Assembly (NCBI GenBank): GCA_037447655.1
Contig: JBBHKE010003518.1
Span: 57,680 to 81,590, forward strand
DNA: 23,911 nt
Source of the DNA: Zygnema cylindricum
Lineage: Eukaryota; Streptophyta; Zygnematophyceae; Zygnematales; Zygnemataceae
Direction of reading: 5' to 3'
Positions 18,560-23,911 of this stretch are shown piece by piece. The notes under the pieces were generated by a model. It was not told the DNA's origin and ran no database searches. It saw only the letters and a program-made list of their open reading frames with translations. Positions within the stretch are counted from its first letter, which is position 1. Each line of letters begins with the position of its first letter. The translations under genes were made by a program, and so were the position numbers.

Positions 18560-18700
18560 TACAGTCCTTAACGTAATGATCTGGACCTCCGCATTTAAAA
18601 CAAGTGACTTTCTTTTTCGGTTTTGTGCACACTCTTCGAAATGTCCTTCCTCTCCACAGTTACAATAGTTAATTTTCTTCAATTGTGCCACTCAAATAAC
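18560..18700 (-). pseudogene. gypsy-1 gag zinc knuckles
   Basis: Two knuckles on the - strand. The upstream one (about 18635-18670) reads CNCGEEGHFEEC, with one residue too few between the first two Cys. The downstream one (about 18570-18610) reads CFKCGGPDHYVKDC with perfect C-X2-C-X4-H-X4-C spacing. A one-base frameshift separates them. They belong to the nucleocapsid end of gag, between the capsid region (19013-19396) and the protease. Confidence 0.75.
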
Positions 18701-19012
18701 CTATGACCCTTTTTTGACAGATAGTCTATGTGGGTATGGTAAGATTGCGTTTCTGAGTATTAATGTTTGATTTAGGACTCTTAATGTATCCCCGTTTATA
18801 ATTGAATTTGTTTTCTGCATTAACACTTTGTCCACCTCTCTGATTTCCCTTGAAGATATTTTGCATATTCACCTAACCCCCATTCAAACCCTCATCCAAT
18901 AATTCCTCCTCACCCCACTCTAATACTTCATTCAAATTACATTTGAGTGATTGAGTTTCCTGATTATACCCCAACTAATCCTCTAATTCCAATGACTTAT
19001 CTTGTAATTCCT

Positions 19013-19813
19013 TCAAATTATAATTTTTTGATGTTTCAGTTCTGTTTTCAGTATAGGATTAAGATAGTTCAAGAAATGCAACTTAGCCATTTCATAAATC
19101 AAACCTATGACATGAATGCTAGATGAGTCAAATTCTACAATATAATCTTTCACAGATCCAGTTTGCTTACAGTTCAACCACTTTTCTTCTATTATGGATT
19201 TATATGTGATAGACAAGAAACGTGATTTGATCGCGGTCTTAAAAGCTTCCCAATCAGCATTATCAGGAATTAGGTTAGACCTTCTCTGAGTGTAATACCA
19301 AATCTGAGCATCACCTTTTAGACAGCTAATAGCAAAAGATGTGTAAGCATCATGATCACAATTCCTAGATTCCAAATAATACTCCATATGAAACATTCAA
19401 GCATCCAACTCATCAATATTCTTAACATCAAAAGATGGTGTTTCATTGATAGACAATTTCAGATATTTTATCTTCTTAAGTCTATCGTGATCATCATTGA
19501 TAGACAAATTAAGATCTCTTATCTTCTTAGGTCTATCGTGATCATCTTCCCTAAAATTGGCATTCCTCTTATTGCTCTCCCCCTTTTGGTCATTAACATA
19601 ATTTTTAGAGTGAATTAGATAAATTATTTTATCCAATTTATGATATGAAATATTCCCATTTTCTTTAACATCCTTCAAATCACACTTCATTTCAGAAATT
19701 GTTTCATCCACAATAGCACCATGATTATTAAATCTTTTGACCAATTTCACAGTACGCTTCTTCAAAATATTCAAAACATTCGATATTTCACGTTTCCATG
19801 GAGAATGTGTCAT
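19013..19813 (-). pseudogene. gypsy-1 gag, N-terminal and capsid region
   Basis: The first ATG frame starts at 19813 and runs 138 codons to a TGA at 19397-19399, directly followed in the same frame by 127 more codons (19396-19013). The stop most likely replaces a Trp. The first part is Lys/Asp-rich and partly helical, and contains the 17-residue tandem repeat beginning DDHDR. The second part fits the Retrotrans_gag family: MFHMEYYLESRN, ISCLKGDAQIWYY, DWEAFKTAIKSRF and KQTGSVKDYIVEFD. The start at 19813 is the first ATG after the leader. The protein would form the particle coat. Confidence 0.83.
19444..19545 (-). repeat. 51-bp tandem duplication in gypsy-1 gag
   Basis: Units 19444-19494 and 19495-19545 differ at about five positions by eye and encode two copies of a 17-residue unit (DDHDR.KKI..L.LSIN). 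The frame is kept. Confidence 0.92.
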
Positions 19814-20575
19814 TATTACACAATGAATTTAAACAAAAAGAAAGGTATAATATAATTTCCTAAAAAAAATTGCTGCAGACTTGAAGTCCTCAGATTGTTC
19901 CAATCCAAGAATTCTTTTCTTTAACAAATCCTTTGAAAAATATCGAAATCTGAGAAATCAAATAAATATTAAAAGTAAATTAGTGAAAATTCAATTTACC
20001 CAAACATTGAAACAAAAAGGTAAAAATTTTCCCCACAAATTTTGCAACAACAAAATTGAAAGCTATGAAAGGTAAAATTCAATTACTATTTTTGTAATAG
20101 CAAAATTTAAAATCAATCAAAGGTAACAATTTAGGTTTTGAAAAGTTTTAAGTCATTTCCGAACACCTTTGCTGTTGAATAAGTAAAGTGCTCCACTTTC
20201 TTTCTCCTCTATTATAAAATTTTACATTTCCCACTTCATCAGGATCTTTTATTATCTTATCCTCACATCCTCACCCTTTATGGTTTCAAGCCCTCCCTTT
20301 ACACATGAATCATCGCTAAGAGAAGGCAAGTTTGTTTGGCCTTTAAGCAATTGGAGTGAGCTTCAGCGGTGACTACACTGCCCACCCCGCCTGAGTCCTG
20401 AGGACCTAAGCACGCCCTACATGTAACCAGCAACCGCTAGCAGTGTGGTCACTTAGTTTCCCTCCAATCCCCTACCACTTCACATTGTGGTTCCAGTGAC
20501 ACTGGTCAGAGCACCCTCACCGATCACGGCAGTCGATTTTCGGGTAAGCAAACTTTTCCTTGGTTTCTAACCAAA
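19814..20575 (-). other. gypsy-1 leader (5' untranslated region)
   Basis: About 760 bases between primer site and gag start. No domain is visible. Near 20369-20452 lies a long-range inverted repeat, GTGACTACACTGC and GCAGTGTGGTCAC, giving 13 pairs with one G-U and a loop of about 58 bases. Such leaders can hold packaging or translation signals; this is inference. Confidence 0.6.
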
Positions 20576-20587
20576 GCTTTGATACCA
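20576..20587 (-). promoter_or_regulatory. Primer-binding site, tRNA-iMet type
   Basis: TGGTATCAAAGC on the - strand, two bases inside the 5' LTR, differs at one base from TGGTATCAGAGC, the complement of the plant initiator tRNA-Met 3' end. Confidence 0.85.
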
Positions 20588-20589
20588 TA

Positions 20590-21544
20590 TGTAACCAGGT
20601 CTCCTACCTCTCATAAAATCGCATTACTACAACTAATTTCAGCCACACATTCCACACATTGGAAGATACACATCGACATTGTAAAAGATTGACATAAGGA
20701 TAAACTTTAAATTAGAAGAAGCTTTTGTCCACATAATATTAGCTTGGTCTCTTGCTTTCGCGGCTGAACCCTTCTTATTAAAGTATTTTCCACTACTCTC
20801 CACTCTTAAATATTCTATTTTTAACTACTAAAACACTAAGTTTGTCAGAGATTTTAGTGCAACAATGTCATTACTCGAATTTGGTTTTAATCGCTCAAGA
20901 CCAAGGTCAGTCAAATTTTCCACAAACTTTTCCAAAGGAAAAGATGTCTACTCTCCTCTTAAAATTTAGTATTTATCCATGATAGCCCTAGACTCGCGAG
21001 GCAAGAGTCAACGCTCCGTTGAACAGGTTTTACTTGGGCCAATCATTGATCAACAATGACTCAAACTGACCAATGCAGTAACGTGCAAAATCTCTTACTA
21101 ACTACGTAGCATTTCTAACAAATCAAACGTTACGTTTCACTGCGTAACATTTACGTGCAAAAGTGCGGGCTAAACGAAACGCGACTTCGCACGAATGTGC
21201 TTCGCAAATTTCGCAGGCGAAACTTCCTACAAAATTCCATAAAGTAAAAGTGACGTTTTGTACTAAAGTTTGTACGAAACAAACCATCGTGCGTTGATTT
21301 TGTTTGGTACTTTATAAACGTACGCCTTAAATTCTGTTGCTATTTTGACCATTAACTCGTAACAATGAACACCCATTTGTTATTCTGTCATAGCGCTGTC
21401 GCCTAAATACACTAATCGCTTTAACTTTTAAAATACAACTCCAAATCGTGCGATTCTTTCGTGAACGTCTATCAAATTTGAAACTATTTTCGTAACACTT
21501 AAATACCCATTTATAAACAAGTTCGATCCACTATTATTGTAACA
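20590..21544 (-). mobile_element. gypsy-1 5' LTR
   Basis: On the - strand it starts TGTTACAATAATAGTGGATCG and ends GACCTGGTTACA. It pairs with 13769-14724 over its whole length with scattered substitutions and a few small gaps. The primer site follows at once. Confidence 0.92.
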
Positions 21545-21549
21545 CGATG
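21545..21549. repeat. Target-site duplication of gypsy-1, right copy (CGATG)
   Basis: Directly outside the 5' LTR; four of five bases match CCATG at 13764-13768. Confidence 0.6.
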
Positions 21550-21690
21550 CGCGCGTGCGAAAATCGTGTGTGCATGCATGAAATCGTGCGCGCTCGACAA
21601 ATATTGCGAGCACGTGCAAGATATTGTACGCGCGTGCAAAGTATTGTGCGTGCCAGCCAAATATCATACACGCTGGCCACTGATACGATG
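21545..21690. repeat. Degenerate 21-bp minisatellite
   Basis: About six units of 21 bp (pattern A(A/T)AT(C/T)(G/A)T(G/A)CGCG...) run side by side, rich in CpG and alternating purine/pyrimidine. A - strand frame through it shows a 7-residue period, which is a by-product of the 21-bp period. It continues the type of sequence seen before the element at 13417-13763. Confidence 0.75.
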
Positions 21691-21696
21691 GGGCAT

Positions 21697-21880
21697 GATA
21701 GCTGTCGTGCATAAGTGAGAACTATGCATCCTAACCATCCAAGTCATGCTCATAACCATATATACAAACGAAAAATGAATGAAAAGGGGAAAATGTATAC
21801 ATTATGCAAAAGATTAAATGTGAATATGACACAAAGAAAAGGAAAGAATAGTCCCTTAGAGTGAGAGGACCCAAAAATCC
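21697..21880. repeat. Direct repeat A, right copy
   Basis: Same orientation as 12541-12732, shorter by about ten bases near its start. It lies just beyond the minisatellite. Confidence 0.85.
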
Positions 21881-22076
21881 CCCGCCCCCCCAGCTCTTTA
21901 GCCTGTAGAGGAGCTGGCCAACACAACCGAGAGAATAGGACAACTATGGCGGCAAAAATGGTCGACTGGTTTGAAAGATAATGGAGGGGCGAGGCACTCC
22001 ATTATCAGCCCTTGATCACCACTTGTACACATATACACCACCTGCACAATCAACATCTCATTAGTATCGATATCCA
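21881..22076 (-). other. Unassigned sequence next to the protease element
   Basis: It begins with a run of C (about 21880-21890). On the - strand a 74-codon frame (22122-21898) overlaps the frame above it but has no domain I can name. It may be the decayed downstream part of the protease-encoding polyprotein, or unrelated flank. Confidence 0.35.
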
Positions 22077-22412
22077 TCACATGGAGAATATGTAGAGAGA
22101 TATTAGTGTCGAAAGCATCCAAGAGATGACGCGAGTCAAAGGGAAGACCCGACTCACTAAAGTATATGTCAATGATGGGGTGTCTGGTAGGATCTTTTTT
22201 GGGAAAAGAGAGTCACAATTTTCATCGCTAAGGTCAACACTGGAAAACGCAAGGAGAGAGGAAGCCAAATGCGCCATAGTGGGCAACGGTTTGCGGGCAG
22301 AGAGAAGAGAAAGGTAGATTTTCCGTTTTGGAAAGTTAGAGGGACGGTAGGAGAAGGTTTGATTTTGCATATCTACTCCTCCATTGATTCGAAAGATAAC
22401 ATCCTGTCCCAC
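22077..22412 (-). pseudogene. Continuation of the DTGA-protease polyprotein, unassigned domain
   Basis: This 111-codon open stretch on the - strand starts within the first duplicate unit; its beginning (GQDVIFRINGGVDM...SYRP) reads naturally after the DYECLV end of the retropepsin. The region after that has no motif I recognise: no CCHC knuckle, no RT motifs and no integrase motifs. Without the 134-bp duplication it would continue the protease frame directly. It might be a nucleic-acid or linker domain of a rare retroelement lineage; I cannot name it. Confidence 0.5.
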
Positions 22413-22676
22413 TAAGCATTCATAATCATTACTTATGGTGACCCATGCTCGGATAGAAATTTACACGGGCTCACTCTCAATTCCGTGTTGGAATTGGAGG
22501 ACGAGCGCGTCCTTCGTGATTCTAAGTACCAGCTCTATGGTACCACTAAGCATTCGTAATCATTACTTATGGTGACCCATGCTCGGATAGAAATTTCCAC
22601 GAGCTCGCTCTCAATTCCGTGTTGGAACTGGAAGACAAGCGCGTCCTTCGTGATTCTAAGTACCAGCTCTATGGTA
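22409..22676 (-). repeat. 134-bp tandem duplication in the protease element
   Basis: Units 22409-22542 and 22543-22676 run end to end with about seven to nine differences by eye. 134 is not a multiple of three, and the copy nearest the protease start ends its frame with a stop right after the join. Confidence 0.95.
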
Positions 22677-23086
22677 CCGGCTGAAGTGAACAGCCATGTA
22701 GCCGTGGCTGGGAGCTTGTCTGCGCTTAGACCAAGCTTGATGGCAAATCGGGATCCTACAATCACGGGTTTGGCTCCAGTGTCCATGAGGGGTAGAGAAG
22801 AAGCAACACCATTAACAGAGAAGGATTTTTAAGAGTTGTCTAGGAAATTGATATGAGGGTCGAGGTTACGACGCTCATCCGCGCTAACCAGCTAAATAAC
22901 CAAAAAACTTAGGTTCAGTTGCAACGCCCTTAAAGCAGCAGCTGCGACAACTTGGTTTACTAGAGGAGAGGTTTTAGGAACCTCATTTACAAGAGGAGAG
23001 GCTTGAACATCATCTATCATGGCTGAAAAGATGCTTAGCCGTTCTTTAACTTGATGCACATCATAGATGGTGGCATCGGCGATAGT
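22535..23086 (-). pseudogene. Retropepsin of the solo-LTR family (DTGA protease)
   Basis: From the LTR end (23087) the - strand frame starts near 23080 (ADATIYDVHQVKERLSIF), with in-frame stops around 22897 and 22830. It reaches SVNGVASSLPLMDTGAKPVIVG at about 22765-22815 and continues to 22535. DTGA is the retroviral-type aspartic protease active site and is intact here, and KPVIVGSRFAIKLGL after it is typical of retroelement retropepsins. A partial 30-bp repeat (22956-23015) repeats SPLVN. Only about 100 codons separate LTR and protease, far short of a normal gag, and there is no zinc knuckle. Either gag is deleted or the element has an unusual organisation. Confidence 0.72.
22956..23015 (-). 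repeat. Imperfect 30-bp tandem repeat before the protease
   Basis: TTTAC(T/A)AGAGGAGAGG begins at 22956 and 22986. The two units match well in the first half only. It encodes the repeated peptide SPLVN(E/Q)V. Confidence 0.7.
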
Positions 23087-23911
23087 TGTAGAAACTAATG
23101 GTTTTTATTAGTATTTTCAAGGTCTGAAAAAGAAATATAGAAGCCGAGGCAGTCTATCTCTAACTTCTCTCTCCAACTCTCAAACTTGTCGCAGTCACTG
23201 AGAAATTGGAGAGGAAGCTAGAGCCATGGCTACCTTCGCTATCCTGAGGTTTACGGGAAATTTATATTAGTTAGAGTTTTTTTATTTAAAAGGTATGTGC
23301 CGGCGACAGGAATTGATCCTTGTACCTACCGGCCGGCAGACAGGAAATAGCCGGTAGCCTTAGCCGTTAAGTCTAGGATTCATATTACTGCCATATAGTT
23401 TGATAATTAATTAAACATGTATACGTACGATTATTCATTTAACTGCAATAGATTACGGGATACATAGATTCGGTAATATATAAAGTACGGATTACGGTAC
23501 GGAGTACAAATCAATACCGCGCATTTGTTTCGTAAGTGAAACAAATACCGCGCATAGATTTATTACGGCTACGATTAAATTAGATTCTAATCGGACGGCC
23601 GCAATTAGCGCCGAGATCGCGGAGGAAGATTTCGGCGGTTTGTGGCCACCGCCACATCGGATGACGCGTGGCGAAATTACGTTGGATCATGGAATCTCCG
23701 GAGATTATGGCACCGAATCCGGATATGACATGTGTCGACATTTAGGCCATGTCGTACAATGTCCGTACCTAAAGTACACCGGCAGCTGTACTTTTACGTA
23801 CGGAACTCAATTCTGATTGGTTCCGTACATCAGTAGATAGAGTCTGTGAGAGAGATAGGACTTAGAAAAATTAGAAGATAGGACCCTCTCTCCCAGAGAG
23901 CTTCTGTACAA
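23087..23911 (-). mobile_element. Inverted LTR of the solo-LTR family, cut by the window edge
   Basis: On the - strand it can be aligned with the solo LTR from about 2570 to 3387: CTAAGTCCTA, TCTCTCTCACA, the GTAC-rich stretch, CGTAATAAAT, the tRNA-like stretch, GCCATGGCTCTA, the GA-rich part and the AAAATAC..ATAAAAAC end. The end reads TTTCTACA against TTTCAACA. The first 230 or so bases lie beyond 23911. No clear primer-binding site follows. This copy shows what internal sequence the solo LTRs lost. The two copies have many differences, so the family is old. Confidence 0.8.

Larger units (their letters stand above)
13769..21544 (-). mobile_element. Ty3/gypsy (chromovirus-type) retrotransposon gypsy-1, nearly complete
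   Basis: Two LTRs of about 955 bp bound the element on the - strand. Inside are a tRNA-iMet-type primer site, a leader of about 760 bases, gag, protease, RT, RNase H, integrase and a C-terminal chromodomain-like region, then a polypurine tract. RT before integrase marks Ty3/gypsy; the chromodomain and iMet primer site point to a plant chromovirus. Stops and frameshifts break every domain. By eye the LTRs differ at very roughly one base in ten, so this is an old insertion. Total length is about 7.8 kb. Confidence 0.93.

Noticed and set aside
21428-21712. 94-codon - strand frame with a 7-residue repeat as a repeat protein
   Set aside because: The repeat comes from a 21-bp minisatellite and the frame runs on into the LTR.
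21898-22412. A DNA-methyltransferase-like domain after the DTGA protease
   Set aside because: I looked for a glycine-rich FGGIxxG-type motif or a PC motif and found neither, so the domain is left unassigned.

Overview
The window looks like AT-rich nuclear DNA of a land plant. It is made almost wholly of decayed, nested LTR retrotransposons. Every protein-like stretch I can assign is a retrotransposon domain (Ty1/copia or Ty3/gypsy), and nearly all are broken by stops, frameshifts or lost catalytic residues. I see no host gene, rRNA, functional tRNA gene, bacterial operon or CRISPR array. The species cannot be told from this sequence. There is one 10-N assembly gap (12252-12261).

Left part. 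A copia remnant on the + strand (copia-1, about 190-3840) runs gag, protease, integrase and the linker before reverse transcriptase (RT). It is split by a 1,051-bp solo LTR (2337-3387) flanked by a perfect GATAT duplication; without the insert the copia reading frame continues. It abuts a gypsy integrase fragment on the - strand (gypsy-2, about 3841-4466), which is cut by the first third of another LTR of the same family (4467-4803).

Middle. A second copia element on the - strand (copia-2) has its 5' LTR and leader at 10106-10847, then gag, protease, integrase, RT and RNase H down to 5912, a polypurine tract at 5729-5736 and the next LTR from 5728. That LTR is followed by a second leader and gag start truncated at about 4804, so the array reads LTR-internal-LTR-truncated internal. 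From 10848 to 13768 I find only repeats and hairpins.

Right part. A nearly complete gypsy element of chromovirus type on the - strand (gypsy-1, 13769-21544) has two LTRs of about 955 bp, a tRNA-iMet-type primer site, a polypurine tract, a near-perfect target-site duplication (CCATG/CGATG), and gag, protease, RT, RNase H, integrase and a degenerate chromodomain. It sits in an older degenerate minisatellite. A 180-190 bp direct repeat lies on both sides of it (12541-12732, 21697-21880).

Right end. An inverted relative of the solo-LTR family (23087 to beyond 23911, - strand) still has internal sequence. This encodes a retropepsin with a DTGA motif only about 100 codons after the LTR, then a stretch I cannot assign. 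It is the least familiar element here.

At least six short tandem duplications (30, 30, 51, 67, 99 and 134 bp) lie inside the coding remnants of three unrelated elements. In copia-2 two of them duplicate integrase catalytic motifs.
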